The notes: a model not told the origin generated them from the sequence alone. A DNA stretch of 64,000 bases from Anaerolineales bacterium UBA2181 (GCA_002328075.1 DCVT01000024.1:26584-90583), one strand, 5' to 3'; numbered from the stretch's first letter, positions 18,801 to 27,337 are shown. Numbers and translations are program-made.

Positions 18801-19851
18801 GGTCACAAGTCCGACGATCGGCGCCGTTGTCGTCGGCACGTCCTTGGCGGAGGCCAGCCTGGGCGCCAATCTCACTGCCGACCGCCTCCTCCAGGTGGCC
18901 GTGCCCGGCGAGACTGCGTTGTATCACTTGCAGATCACCAACCTGGGCAACTGCGCTGACCGGTATCTCCTTTCGGTTCACTCAGCCGACTGGCCTTCCG
19001 TCCTCGATCTGAGTCAAACGCCCATGCTGGAACCAGGTGAATCGACCTTCTTTGACTTGCAGGTCACGGTGCCACCTGGACCGCCGGCCGGAATCGGCAC
19101 AACCATCGTGTCGGCTCAATCTGGCTGGGACGCTGATTATCAAGCTCAGCTGGCAACCACCACCGTTCGGTCGGATCCCGCGGTTGGGCTAGGCGAGAGC
19201 GTTGCCGCCGGCGCGCCCGGGTCGCTGGTGACCCATACCCTCGTCATCACGAACCACGGCAACCTAACCGACAGCTACTCGCTATCGACGCAACCGGGTT
19301 TGTGGAACTGCCAGGTCACGGTCGGCTCAACGGGAGTGTTGTCACCCGCACAATCGGAACCGGTGCAGCTGCAGGTTGCCATTCCCCATCAGATGGCCGG
19401 CCGCACCGTTATCGCCAGCGACCAATGCCTCCTGACCGCCACGTCACAACTAAGCTCATCCATCACCGGCATCGGCATTGCCTGGACGCACGCTGTTGTT
19501 GCGCCGGGCCTTGTGCTGACCTCCGCATCAGACCAGTTGACGGGAATGCCCGGAGGGACGCTGACCTACACGCTGGCCATGACCAACACCGGAACCTATT
19601 GGGACGCCTTCGAGCTTGCGGTTGACGGAGAGTTCTGGCCCACTCGGGTCAGCCCTGAAGAAACGCCTCCCGTTCAGCCGGGTCAGCGTTATGAGGTAGC
19701 CGTGGCGGTCACGATTCCTTTTGCCACCAATCTGACGTCGGACGCTGCCACAGTTCGGGCTGTTTCCGGTTGGGATGCGGCAGTCTGGCGCGAGATCCCG
19801 TTGGTCACACGCCGATTATGGGTAACCTTTCTCCCGCTGGCCGTCCGTTGA
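15874..19851 (+). CDS. Secreted multidomain M14-family zinc carboxypeptidase
   Basis: A 1325-residue exported protein. A signal peptide occupies about residues 1-31. The M14 domain (about 125-400) shows Zn ligands His194 and Glu197 in HGTEAVG and His295 in ANFHTGARV, substrate-binding residues in GIDLNRNF, and catalytic Glu374 in HVTIELSD. Two carboxypeptidase-regulatory-like beta-sandwiches follow (about 405-560), then an alpha/beta domain (about 565-770; LLVDDD, VIWFTGND, GGRLFLTGQDIGYN) resembling class I glutamine-amidotransferase-like folds. The last ~530 residues hold five repeats of about 105 residues, each with a T.TN.G...D core and most with a following WP. The chain ends VTFLPLAVR with no LPXTG motif. 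The start overlaps DUF711 (ATGA) and has CAGGAG upstream. It probably degrades extracellular peptides. Confidence 0.9.
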   Translation: MSLNRLRLQFRRLLLPLLAVLSLAVPAGSGAHTPDESWQGEPEPFPFSDRYPAQVTLERQSEWELLQRSGVDIGGVKSSDSEGREGPPWLVTVYINLDEQARLEGQGLAVRTVPNVSLRAFREYGPGTKGPDAWPTFSEYVARMQAIAAGYPNIVRVFSIGQSVQGRPIWVLKITDNPDAEEDEPELKYSSTVHGTEAVGTELTLRLAELLTNNYGIDSDLTRLVNETEVWLIPIHNPDGYVLGTRYNAHGIDLNRNFPDRITDPVDDPVGREPETVAFMNLGYAQRFVMGANFHTGARVVNYPWDSVVVAMPDYAPDDATYHEYSVGYALRNPMIYSGGFPEGVTRGWEWYVIRGGMQDWAYHWQGEHHVTIELSDQQPPPYSLMDSYWDANRDAMIWWFGRGLTGARGLVTDAVTGLALDAVVEVQEIGIPLRTDAAVGDYHWLLLPGQHTLRARAQGYLDQSAMIAVGTGDATRFDFALSPAPTWSIEGRVIEAGTNQPLVASIEFLGTSVFTSSQPLTGRYAVRLAQGKYVMRVSSAGHLPQERSIVVDQDQVQDFALDRSPCTLLVDDDLGESYQTYFQASLAALGSDYDLWTVSAAGSPTAADLKAYGRVIWFTGNDSSTTLTTSDQSQLASYLNAGGRLFLTGQDIGYNIRTSPFYADYLHATYVRDDTNDLTLTGVDLMTGIDLSIYGGDGADNQNYPSQINPANGSIAVWEYSPAVYGGVAFPATAGPDDIYRVVYLAFGFEAIENATDRTEVLSRTLAWLGNCPVANPDAAGVDLQVMGSASQTALAGETATYQLQVTNTGVLTDRFAVTLSGSSWPSTAQPTQTAVLDGLETATLEVAVTVPESPAVEDVVTVRVTSNRDPTAIAERVLRTRRAFFAVATGRSQQTGLPGTTVTHTVRISNTGTLTDSYALALEPGAWPAAISGSHLGPLAGGSAGWAQVAVALPPQPPGRRIVAADRFTLTINSVTSPTIGAVVVGTSLAEASLGANLTADRLLQVAVPGETALYHLQITNLGNCADRYLLSVHSADWPSVLDLSQTPMLEPGESTFFDLQVTVPPGPPAGIGTTIVSAQSGWDADYQAQLATTTVRSDPAVGLGESVAAGAPGSLVTHTLVITNHGNLTDSYSLSTQPGLWNCQVTVGSTGVLSPAQSEPVQLQVAIPHQMAGRTVIASDQCLLTATSQLSSSITGIGIAWTHAVVAPGLVLTSASDQLTGMPGGTLTYTLAMTNTGTYWDAFELAVDGEFWPTRVSPEETPPVQPGQRYEVAVAVTIPFATNLTSDAATVRAVSGWDAAVWREIPLVTRRLWVTFLPLAVR

Positions 19852-20088
19852 CCTGCAACCGGCCCTGCCTGTGTTCACCGGCCGCGCCTCTCTGGCAACC
19901 ATCGGAAACAACACGGCAGCCGTCCTGCCCCGCGTCGGGAACGTCGGCGTCAGGTCATCAGCCGAGATCAGGGTGGAGCCCCTGACAAACGCTCATAACG
20001 AGGTAGACCAATTGCTGATTCTGCCCAGAGCAGCTTCCGAGGCAACCAGTCGTGCACGACCATCGCCGACCTGCAAGGAGATAGCCGA

Positions 20089-21474
20089 ATGACCAAGATC
20101 ACTTTCATTGGAGCTGGCAGCACCGTATTTGCCAAGAACCTGTTAGGGGACATTCTGAGCTTCCCGGAGATTGCGGACTCGACCATCAGCCTGCATGACA
20201 TCGATCCTCGCCGATTGGAGACCACCGAGCAGGTCGCACGCCGGGTGGCCGATCTGCTCGGCGTGAAGGCCCAGGTAGAGACCAGCCTGGACCGGCGGGC
20301 GGCGCTAGAGGGGTCCGACTATGTGGTTAACATGATCCAGGTAGGAGGCTATGAGCCGGCGACGGTGGTTGACTTTGAGGTCCCCAAGCGGTATGGTCTG
20401 CGACAGACAATCGGTGACACGCTGGGAATTGGTGGCATCATGCGTGGATTGCGCACGGTCCCGGTACTGCTGGAAATGTGCCACGACATGGAGGAACTGT
20501 GTCCCGACGCGCTGCATCTGAATTACGTGAACCCCATGGCCATCAATTGCTGGGCGTTGAACCGCGCTACCCGAATCCGGACCATTGGCCTCTGCCACAG
20601 CGTGCAAGGAACCGCAGCCGATATCGCGCGCGATATCAGTGTGCCACTGGAGGAGATAAACTACATCTGCGCCGGGATCAACCACCTGGCATTCTACCTG
20701 CAATTCCGACGAAACGGCGAGGACCTCTACCCGTTGATCCGACGGGTAGCGCTCGAGGGCCGCGTGCCAGCGCACAACCGGGTGCGCTATGACCTCCTGG
20801 AGCGGACCGGCTATTTCGTCACCGAGTCCAGCGAACATCTGAGCGAATACGTGCCCTGGTACATCAAGCGTGACCGGCCGGATCTGGTGCAACGCTACGG
20901 CATTCCACTGGACGAGTACCTGCATCGGTGCCAGGCGCAGGTGGCCGCCTGGGACCTTGCCAAGACGGTCCTCGAGAACCCTGACGCACCCGTGATGGGC
21001 GCGCTGAACGCCGCACTGGAGCCTATCCCTGCAACGCCGCTGTTCAAGCTCGGCGTGCTTTATGTTTTTGCCACCATCAACCAGATAACACTCAGTGGCG
21101 AATACGCAGCGCTGATCATTCACAGCATGGCGACCGGAACACCGCGAGTAGTCAACTGCAACGTTCCCAATCTTGGGCTCATCGACAACCTGCCACGAGG
21201 ATGCACTGTCGAGGTTCCCTGCCTGGTGGACAGGAACGGTGTTCAGCCCACCCGCATCGGGGCGCTTCCGCCACACCTGGCGGCGCTGATACAGACCAAT
21301 GTCAACGTTCAGGCGCTCACGGTCGAGGCCGCCTTGACCGGGAAAAGGGAACACATCTACCACGCCGCCATGCTTGATCCCCACACCGCGGCCGAGCTGG
21401 ACCTGGAGCAGATCTGGAGCCTTGTCGATGACCTGATCGAGGCCCACGGACCCTGGCTGCCCCAGTACCACTGA
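20089..21474 (+). CDS. Glycoside hydrolase family 4 (alpha-galactosidase/alpha-glucosidase type)
   Basis: GH4 enzymes cleave glycosides by an NAD+- and Mn2+-dependent redox-elimination mechanism. The 461 residues begin with a Rossmann motif (ITFIGAGSTVFAKNLLGDIL). Cys169-His170 in CHSVQG and His199 in NHLAF are the metal-binding residues of the family, and GDTLGIGGIMRGLRT and NYVNPMAINCWA are typical. The CHSVQG form points to the alpha-galactosidase/alpha-glucosidase subgroup. The substrate cannot be fixed from sequence. AAGGAG precedes the ATG by eight bases. A deacetylase and a sugar transporter follow. Confidence 0.92.
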   Translation: MTKITFIGAGSTVFAKNLLGDILSFPEIADSTISLHDIDPRRLETTEQVARRVADLLGVKAQVETSLDRRAALEGSDYVVNMIQVGGYEPATVVDFEVPKRYGLRQTIGDTLGIGGIMRGLRTVPVLLEMCHDMEELCPDALHLNYVNPMAINCWALNRATRIRTIGLCHSVQGTAADIARDISVPLEEINYICAGINHLAFYLQFRRNGEDLYPLIRRVALEGRVPAHNRVRYDLLERTGYFVTESSEHLSEYVPWYIKRDRPDLVQRYGIPLDEYLHRCQAQVAAWDLAKTVLENPDAPVMGALNAALEPIPATPLFKLGVLYVFATINQITLSGEYAALIIHSMATGTPRVVNCNVPNLGLIDNLPRGCTVEVPCLVDRNGVQPTRIGALPPHLAALIQTNVNVQALTVEAALTGKREHIYHAAMLDPHTAAELDLEQIWSLVDDLIEAHGPWLPQYH

Positions 21475-21870
21475 GAAAACCCCCTTCAATGGTGCGGCAG
21501 CAACCATGGCTGCTCCGGGTAGACTCGCCGGCGGAAGCCTTTGGGCGCAGGGAACACACCCAGCTCGGAAAGCTGTTGGACACCAGACTCATCAACCTTG
21601 GGGAGGATTTCCAGGCCTCTTGCCCAGCAGTGACAGCCGTGGCGGAGCGCGCTCCAGGCCAGGTCGACCGTTACAGGGCACGGATGGCCGATGCGCTATG
21701 TCGTATCCGCGGTGCCGTGGGTCCGGGCCTTTGCCCTGACTCGCCCGCTCGCCAAGCGGCAGCCTGCTTCAGGGCCTTCAGTGGTCTTGAGCTGATGACG
21801 ACCGCTCTTTGAACACCTGCAGGTAACAGGGCGGTCGGCAACGGGTGCCACCGGCGCGGTGCCCACACTT
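21475..21870. other. Intergenic stretch without recognised gene
   Basis: A frame of 107 codons at 21489-21812 has no recognised family, no ribosome site and Arg/Ala-rich composition like other shadow frames. I see no hairpin-plus-T terminator after the GH4 gene. Only the promoter at 21874-21902 is convincing. Confidence 0.4.
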
Positions 21871-21873
21871 GCA

Positions 21874-21902
21874 TTGCGCGGCGAGTCTCGCCGGGCTATA
21901 AT
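21874..21902 (+). promoter_or_regulatory. Sigma-70 promoter of the deacetylase-transporter unit
   Basis: TTGCGC (21874-21879) and TATAAT (21897-21902) are 17 bp apart, 42 bp before the deacetylase start. An imperfect GC-rich palindrome (GGCGAGTCTCGCC) fills the spacer and could be an operator. Confidence 0.6.
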
Positions 21903-21944
21903 CTATCAACGAGGGTACCCACGACCATCGGAAAGGAGCGTCAG

Positions 21945-22844
21945 ATGCAGCCAAACCCGGTTCTGGCCAAGTTGGGGCTTTCCGCGCAAGATCGGGCGGT
22001 CATCATCCACACGGACGATATTGGCATGTGCCAGGCCAGCGTGTCAGCGTTTGCCGGGCTGCATGCATTTGGGCTGATTTCGTCGGGCGCCATCATGGTG
22101 CCATGTCCCTGGTTTCTGGAGGCAGCCCGCTATGCCCGCCGAAATCCAACGGCGGACCTGGGCGTGCATTTGACGTTGACCAGCGAATGGGAGACGTATC
22201 GCTGGGGCCCGGTGTCTACTCGTGACCCTTCGTCCGGGCTCCTGGATGAGCAGGGCTGTTTTCACTCTCGCTCGGCCGCCGTTCAGCTTGCGGCCGATCC
22301 GGCCGCAGTACAGCGTGAACTTGAGGCGCAGTTCGATCGAGCGGCGGCAGCCGGAATCCGACCGACCCACATCGACACCCACATGGGCGCCGTCGCCCAC
22401 GTCAGACTCATGGCAGCGTACCTCAACCTGGCTCTGTCCCATGGGATTCCCATGCTGATGGCCCGCCTGGACGAGGCTGGTTTTCGCGCTCTGGACCTGG
22501 ACGGCGAGGCGGCAGCGGCGGCCGCCGAGATGGTCCATCAGTTGGAGGCGATGGGTATCCCACTACTGGACCATATCATTGGGATGCCGCTAGATTCGGC
22601 CGAGGAACGGCTGGACCGCACCATCCGAGCCCTCGACGCCCTTGAGCCTGGCGTCACCCATTTCGTCATCCATCCGGCCGAAGATACGCCAGAACTGAGA
22701 GCGATCACGCCAGATTGGCCTTGCCGGGTGGCAGATTATCGCACCTTTACCAGCGATGAGCTCCGGCATTTCTTGCAGGGATCTGGCCTTCACGTGATTG
22801 GCTACCGGGCCCTTCAGCAGTTGATGCCGGTTGCGGCGGGCTAG
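21945..22844 (+). CDS. ChbG/YdjC-family carbohydrate deacetylase
   Basis: A 299-residue YdjC-like deacetylase. This family removes acetyl groups from N-acetylated oligosaccharides such as diacetylchitobiose. Metal-site motifs are visible: HTDDIGMC near residue 22 (Asp), HLTLTSEW near 75 and HIDTHMGA near 145, with FVIHPAED near the C-terminus. AAAGGAG precedes the ATG. It sits between a GH4 glycosidase and a GPH-type transporter, which suggests an intracellular oligosaccharide pathway. The actual sugar is unknown. Confidence 0.88.
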   Translation: MQPNPVLAKLGLSAQDRAVIIHTDDIGMCQASVSAFAGLHAFGLISSGAIMVPCPWFLEAARYARRNPTADLGVHLTLTSEWETYRWGPVSTRDPSSGLLDEQGCFHSRSAAVQLAADPAAVQRELEAQFDRAAAAGIRPTHIDTHMGAVAHVRLMAAYLNLALSHGIPMLMARLDEAGFRALDLDGEAAAAAAEMVHQLEAMGIPLLDHIIGMPLDSAEERLDRTIRALDALEPGVTHFVIHPAEDTPELRAITPDWPCRVADYRTFTSDELRHFLQGSGLHVIGYRALQQLMPVAAG

Positions 22845-22901
22845 AAAGGGTCTCCAACCGGGTTTTGTTGGATTCGCAATTTGCGACCTGCGGAGGGAAC
22901 C

Positions 22902-24305
22902 ATGTCATCCAACGCTGTAAGCGCACCCGTCAAGCTAAGCAAGAGCTACAAGGTGGTTTGGGGGGTCGCCGCCCTGGGTACCCAACTCATCTCCGGCGTG
23001 TATGGCGCGTTGCTGCCTATCTTTTACCAGGATTATCTGGGACTTGCCGCCCGCTGGATCGCACTCGCCTCCGCCATCTACGCCATCTGGAACGCCATCA
23101 ACGACCCGCTTTTTGGGTACATCACTGACAGCACCCGTTCCCGGCGGGGCCGCCGCATACCATACATGCGGTACACGGCTCCTTTCCTGGCCCTGACTTT
23201 CATCCTGGTATGGTTGGCGCCGCCCAAGGCCAGCGATCAAACGATTTTCATCTGGATGCTGGTCAGCATGCTCCTCTATGATACCTGTTACACCATCATC
23301 GGCCTGGTCTATTCAGCGTTATTGCCCGAGGTGACGGAATCTGACGCCGAGCGCAACGGTCTGCAGGTATCGGCGTCGCTCTTTGGCATGATCGGCATGC
23401 TGCTCGGCTTTATCATTCCCGATCTATTTCGCCCCAAAGTTGGCGCCTCGCCCTCCTTCTTTCCCCTCCAGATGGCCATGGTGGTGGTGGCGATCACCAG
23501 CATGCTGCTGATCATAGCAACCACGCTCCGTGTGAAAGAACGGCCAGAATTCCACCGGGTCGACAAACCGGTCGCCTTGAGGAGGGCGATGAGACTGACC
23601 TTTACCAGCCGATCTTTTCTCGTGCTGGTGGCGGCCAATTTCATGTCCATTCTCGTTTCCTCTTTGGTGGTGGGGTCTGTGTTTTACCTGGCAGACTATG
23701 TCCTGCAGATCAACACCATGATCTTGCTTGCCTTCCTGTTTATCCCCATCCTGGCCGGCATTCCTGTCACCCAACTCATCCGCGCCCGATTGGGGGTGGT
23801 CGGCGCTCAACAGCTGTTTTTGGTGATCGCGGGTATCGGCCTGCTGTTGGTGGTTGTCGTTCCCAGGCCGTTGATCCCAATATGCCTGGCCCTGGCCGGC
23901 TTTGGCCTGGCGGGGCCCCAGACACTGACCAACGTGCTTTTTGCTCAGGTGGCCGATGAGGACGAACTGCGCTCGGGCGTTCGCCGAGAGGGAGCCTTTT
24001 TTGGGATCAATGCCCTGATCACGAAACCTGCTCAGTCGGTGGCGCTGGCTCTGTCACCGTTCATCCTAGAGTTAACCAGTTTTGTGACTCGCGAGCAGAA
24101 CCTGGGTCGGATGTTCTTGGATCAGCCTGCCAGCGCCATAATGGGCATCAAGGTCATCGCTGGCCTGGTGCCGGGGGTGGCAATGCTTCTTGGCGCCTTG
24201 ATCCTTACCCGATACCCGTTGCGCGGCGCATACCTGGAACAGGTCAAGGAATCAGTGCTGGACCTGCATGCAAAGAAGCGCTATCAACTGCAGAACATGG
24301 AATAG
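22902..24305 (+). CDS. MFS/GPH-family sugar:cation symporter
   Basis: A membrane transporter of 467 residues, starting at the ATG at 22902 because GGAGGG lies six bases before it. About twelve hydrophobic segments are present. The N-terminal motif NDPLFGYITDSTRSRRGRRIPY matches the glycoside-pentoside-hexuronide (MelB-like) loop 2-3 signature D-x-T....G..R, and ADEDELRSGVRREGAFFG matches the conserved loop in the second half. It likely imports a glycoside with Na+ or H+ for the neighbouring GH4 and deacetylase enzymes. It ends just before a large inverted repeat. Confidence 0.9.
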   Translation: MSSNAVSAPVKLSKSYKVVWGVAALGTQLISGVYGALLPIFYQDYLGLAARWIALASAIYAIWNAINDPLFGYITDSTRSRRGRRIPYMRYTAPFLALTFILVWLAPPKASDQTIFIWMLVSMLLYDTCYTIIGLVYSALLPEVTESDAERNGLQVSASLFGMIGMLLGFIIPDLFRPKVGASPSFFPLQMAMVVVAITSMLLIIATTLRVKERPEFHRVDKPVALRRAMRLTFTSRSFLVLVAANFMSILVSSLVVGSVFYLADYVLQINTMILLAFLFIPILAGIPVTQLIRARLGVVGAQQLFLVIAGIGLLLVVVVPRPLIPICLALAGFGLAGPQTLTNVLFAQVADEDELRSGVRREGAFFGINALITKPAQSVALALSPFILELTSFVTREQNLGRMFLDQPASAIMGIKVIAGLVPGVAMLLGALILTRYPLRGAYLEQVKESVLDLHAKKRYQLQNME

Positions 24306-24309
24306 TAGC

Positions 24310-24354
24310 GGTTTGGGGTCAGCCTGGATCCACCCGCATGGCTGACCCCAAACC
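24310..24354. terminator. 15-bp inverted repeat between convergent genes (likely bidirectional terminator)
   Basis: GGTTTGGGGTCAGCC at 24310-24324 pairs perfectly with 24340-24354 across a 15-base loop. It starts four bases after the transporter stop and faces the thioesterase gene. No T-tract follows on either strand, so termination may depend on Rho or the structure may protect the RNA 3' end. Confidence 0.6.
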
Positions 24355-24522
24355 CCGGCACAACCTGCGCCCACGCGTTTCCCGCAGGTGCGCTCCGAGT
24401 CTGCCGGTCGCTGTAGCGACCCGATCGCTGCTGTTCGGAGATCTTGACTGCGGTCGTGCAGGAAACCCCAACGCGCGGGATCGCACCCGGCCACGCCATG
24501 GCAACGGGCCAGATCCAGAAGA

Positions 24523-25008
24523 TCAGGCCGGCCGGTATTCGGTCAGCCAGTCATCAGGCACACGAACTGTGACCACTTCCCCCTTGGCACAGACCGTTCC
24601 CTGGGCAGTCATAATGACCCCAATCACGACCTTGCGGCCCTTTACCTCGCGCACGTGACCTCGCACCTCAAGTGGAACCCCCAGCGGCGTAGGCCGAAGG
24701 TAATCCACGTGCAATGAGGCTGTGACAAAGCGCATTGCCGGTTCACTGTCCATCGGCCGCCCTTCTGCCCTGTATGCCGCCGCCGCCGCAGTGCCCGTGC
24801 CATGGCAGTCGATGAGCGAAGCAATCAGCCCGCCGTACACGTAACCAGGCAGCGCGATGTGATACGGCCTGGGCTCATACACGCATACCGATTCTTCTGC
24901 GTCCCAATAGCTCTTGATGTGGAGGCCGTGGTCGTTCATCCGTCCACAACCATAACAATACGACAGACTCTCTGGGTAATAATCCTGGAAGGCCTTCTGG
25001 TTCTCCAC
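24523..25008 (-). CDS. PaaI-like hotdog-fold thioesterase
   Basis: A protein of 161 residues from a GTG at 25008 with GGGAG seven bases upstream. The frame is open further upstream, but that part is low-complexity. The hotdog core is visible as GYVYGGLIASLIDCHGTGTA and SLHVDYLRPTPLGVPLEVRG, with the family helix motif GG.....D. A Cys pair (YCYGCGRMN) lies near the N-terminus. Such enzymes hydrolyse acyl-CoA or acyl-ACP thioesters. The substrate is unknown. Confidence 0.82.
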   Translation of the reverse strand: MENQKAFQDYYPESLSYCYGCGRMNDHGLHIKSYWDAEESVCVYEPRPYHIALPGYVYGGLIASLIDCHGTGTAAAAAYRAEGRPMDSEPAMRFVTASLHVDYLRPTPLGVPLEVRGHVREVKGRKVVIGVIMTAQGTVCAKGEVVTVRVPDDWLTEYRPA

Positions 25009-25175
25009 GCTTCCGCTCCCTAATGGTGGTGGCGGGGCAGCTGCCCCACAAACCCGTCGCACGGAAACGGAGTTTAGCACGAGCCGGCCGATCGCACAAA
25101 CGGCGGCTTGCCGAAAATGCTCAGGCAGCCGCCCGAACCGTGGTGTAGGTCTTCCTGCCGGCTGAATCCAACTGG

Positions 25176-26420
25176 TTAGCCCGGACTGCCGGGCGGGTTG
25201 TTGGCAGTAGGCGTAGCACCAGGCCAGGTCGGTGTGGCGCCAGTGGGTCTCTGCTGGGTTGGCGATGGCTGGTAGTCCGGACCTGGACCTGGCCCATCGG
25301 CGGTGACATTCGCAGTCGGCGTCGCACCAACGGCGATTGGCACGCTGCTGGTAGGATGGTATGCAAAAGTAGATGGCAGGCCAGGCACAGCAGAACTCGG
25401 AGTTCTCGCTCCGGGCGGTTCGGCCGAGGGCGTGATGGATGGTAGGGGAGTTTGGGTTTCGACCCTCTCCGTGGCACGCATCCGTCGCGGAACAGGATCG
25501 CAATTGGGACAATCATCGAACGGTTCAGGGTTGGATAACTGATGCTGCTCCTCGACACGTTCTCGCCGCGGATCGGCAGGCCCAAATCCAGGTTGGCTTT
25601 CAGGAGATGCCGTACCCGAGTCCACGGGGTCACTCCCATCTGCAGGGGGCGGCACGGGCGTGACTACCTCCGTTTTCCCACTGTCGTCACCACCCTGTCC
25701 GGATGAACCGGTGTACCGCAGTTGAAACTGATTCCGAAAACGATTTGGGTCCTGTTGATAGGCTTCCATCTGCTGCCGCATCCACTGGGTCTGTTCCAGA
25801 GCCCGCACAAGCGCTACTTGATCCTGACCGGGACGCGGCCGCAACATCTCCAACACGCCTATTTGGCTGTCCAATACATCGGGTAGATACGCCAACGCCG
25901 GCAAGTCCTCATCGGGTCGCGATTCAACCAACTGAAGCATCACCTGGTCCATCTGCCGCGTCAATCGATTGAGTGCTGCAGGCGGGATCACCTGGCCACG
26001 GACGATGCCGAGTGTCTCCATCTCCTCCAGGCGCACCTGCAGAAACTGAACCATCAGGTCTGTCCGTGCCACCGCGTCCTGGGCAAGGCTCAGCTTTAGG
26101 TCCTCCACGGCAAGTTTGACCGGGTATAAAGCCCCACCCGGCAACGCATCGGCCGAGGCATGACCGGCGCCGACCGTCAAGGCGCCGAGTGCAAGGATTA
26201 TCGAGATCGCCCAGATCAGCGGTCGCAGAACAAGCGCCCTTGGCAGCCGCAGTCTCCGCCGGGCCTTGGCGGGTTGGTATCCGGGAATGCGACCCGCCTG
26301 TGGCTGAGCCTCAATGACCGCGTCCAAGACGCGGAGCCTTCCAGGAACCAATCCCTCAGGTGGCGCCGACACCTCGGAAAAGAGGTGCACCAATTGTTTC
26401 TCCAGGTTACCCTTATCCAT
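25176..26420 (-). CDS. DUF5667-domain membrane protein, partner of the ECF sigma factor
   Basis: A protein of 414 residues from the ATG at 26420, which has AGAGG upstream. An in-frame start at 26438 overlaps the sigma gene stop by four bases. The N-terminal ~65 residues are cytoplasmic, one membrane helix follows (LIWAISIILALGALTVGAG), and then comes the DUF5667 motif ALPGGALYPVKLAVEDLKLS with helices. The last ~190 residues are a Pro/Thr/Ser-rich tail ending in ATPTANNPPGSPG. The layout suits an anti-sigma-like membrane sensor, but no anti-sigma domain such as a ZAS motif is visible, so the role is inferred from its position. Confidence 0.8.
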   Translation of the reverse strand: MDKGNLEKQLVHLFSEVSAPPEGLVPGRLRVLDAVIEAQPQAGRIPGYQPAKARRRLRLPRALVLRPLIWAISIILALGALTVGAGHASADALPGGALYPVKLAVEDLKLSLAQDAVARTDLMVQFLQVRLEEMETLGIVRGQVIPPAALNRLTRQMDQVMLQLVESRPDEDLPALAYLPDVLDSQIGVLEMLRPRPGQDQVALVRALEQTQWMRQQMEAYQQDPNRFRNQFQLRYTGSSGQGGDDSGKTEVVTPVPPPADGSDPVDSGTASPESQPGFGPADPRRERVEEQHQLSNPEPFDDCPNCDPVPRRMRATERVETQTPLPSITPSAEPPGARTPSSAVPGLPSTFAYHPTSSVPIAVGATPTANVTADGPGPGPDYQPSPTQQRPTGATPTWPGATPTANNPPGSPG

Positions 26421-26434
26421 GCACGTGCCTCTTC

Positions 26435-27007
26435 TCACAGCGCGTTCCAGCTGCCTCGGCCGCCCGGCTCAGCCAACAGGAGGCGGCGTATTGCTGCCAG
26501 GCCACGTCGTTGTAGCGCCTCCACTGCCCCGGTAGTCTTGTCCACGACCGCACCGACCTGTTTGGCTGTGAGGCCTTCGCCGTAACGCAGCACCAAGACC
26601 TCCTGTTGCTCGGGAGTCAGCTGCAGCAGGGCTGCGCGCAACCGCTGATTGGTAAGCGCTGTCTCAGTTGCTGCCACTGGATTGCCCTCAATTGCGGCAG
26701 CCGTCTCGTCCAGTGGCTGAACCACTGCTCCCGAGCGGCGGCGATAGTAATCCACGACCAGATTGTGCGCAACGCGGTACAGCCATGCTTCCAACGAGTG
26801 GTTCCACTCCTGCCCATCCCGGACCGCCTGCACCAGACGCAGGAATACCTCACTAGTCAGATCCTCCGCGCAAGCCGCGTCGCCCACTCGGCGGTAAACA
26901 TATCGGTACATCCGAGGGGCATATCGGTCATACAAGACCGCCCAGGAAGCCGGATCACATCGCCGGATGGACTCCGCCAGACCGCTCGCGTCCGCCACGT
27001 CTCTCAA
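26435..27007 (-). CDS. ECF-type RNA polymerase sigma factor (copy 1)
   Basis: A sigma factor of 190 residues. Region 2 is visible as LYDRYAPRMYRYVYRRVGD and AEDLTSEVFLRLVQAV, then LEAWLYRVAHNLVVDYYRRR. Region 4 is LTPEQQEVLVLRYGEGLTAK with VDKTTGAVEALQRRGLAAIR. The upstream in-frame start is TTG at 27007, and GTG at 26998 is an alternative. It is translationally coupled to the DUF5667 gene. The DUF1475 gene starts about 330 bp away on the opposite strand. Confidence 0.92.
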   Translation of the reverse strand: MRDVADASGLAESIRRCDPASWAVLYDRYAPRMYRYVYRRVGDAACAEDLTSEVFLRLVQAVRDGQEWNHSLEAWLYRVAHNLVVDYYRRRSGAVVQPLDETAAAIEGNPVAATETALTNQRLRAALLQLTPEQQEVLVLRYGEGLTAKQVGAVVDKTTGAVEALQRRGLAAIRRLLLAEPGGRGSWNAL

Positions 27008-27238
27008 ATCGCTCGCTCACTACCAAAGACGTATCTTGCGGCCGAACCATACGGCCATGGCGCCATTGTACACGATTTCGCTAGAGTTCCGCGTGGATCG
27101 CTGCCTTGCCAGCGCCTTTGTAACTCAAACCAAGCTCCATGATCCGTGATCCGTTGGATGTACCCATCCACGGTCCTGGCGTCGGGCCATGCCCGCCACA
27201 TCAGCCCATCAAGCTATCCATAAAGCCTCGGCAAAATC
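27008..27238. other. Divergent intergenic region, no gene recognised
   Basis: The region between the sigma factor (minus) and DUF1475 (plus) genes has no convincing gene. A 65-codon minus-strand frame at 27004-27201 is not recognised. I see no ECF-type promoter that I could assign with confidence. Confidence 0.4.
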
Positions 27239-27267
27239 TTGACAATTCCATGACAGTCCGGTAGAAT
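27239..27267 (+). promoter_or_regulatory. Strong sigma-70 promoter of the DUF1475/STAY-GREEN unit
   Basis: A consensus TTGACA (27239-27244) and TAGAAT (27262-27267) with a 17-bp spacer, 70 bp before the DUF1475 start. Confidence 0.75.
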
Positions 27268-27337
27268 CTCGGGAGCATGCAGGTTCCATAAACAACATGA
27301 TGATTTGTCTGGCCAACTGCGCTGGAGGAGCCAAGTC

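Noticed and set aside
21489..21812. A 107-codon frame between the GH4 and deacetylase genes
   Set aside because: No recognised family and no ribosome site. Composition resembles the shadow frames of this GC-rich DNA.
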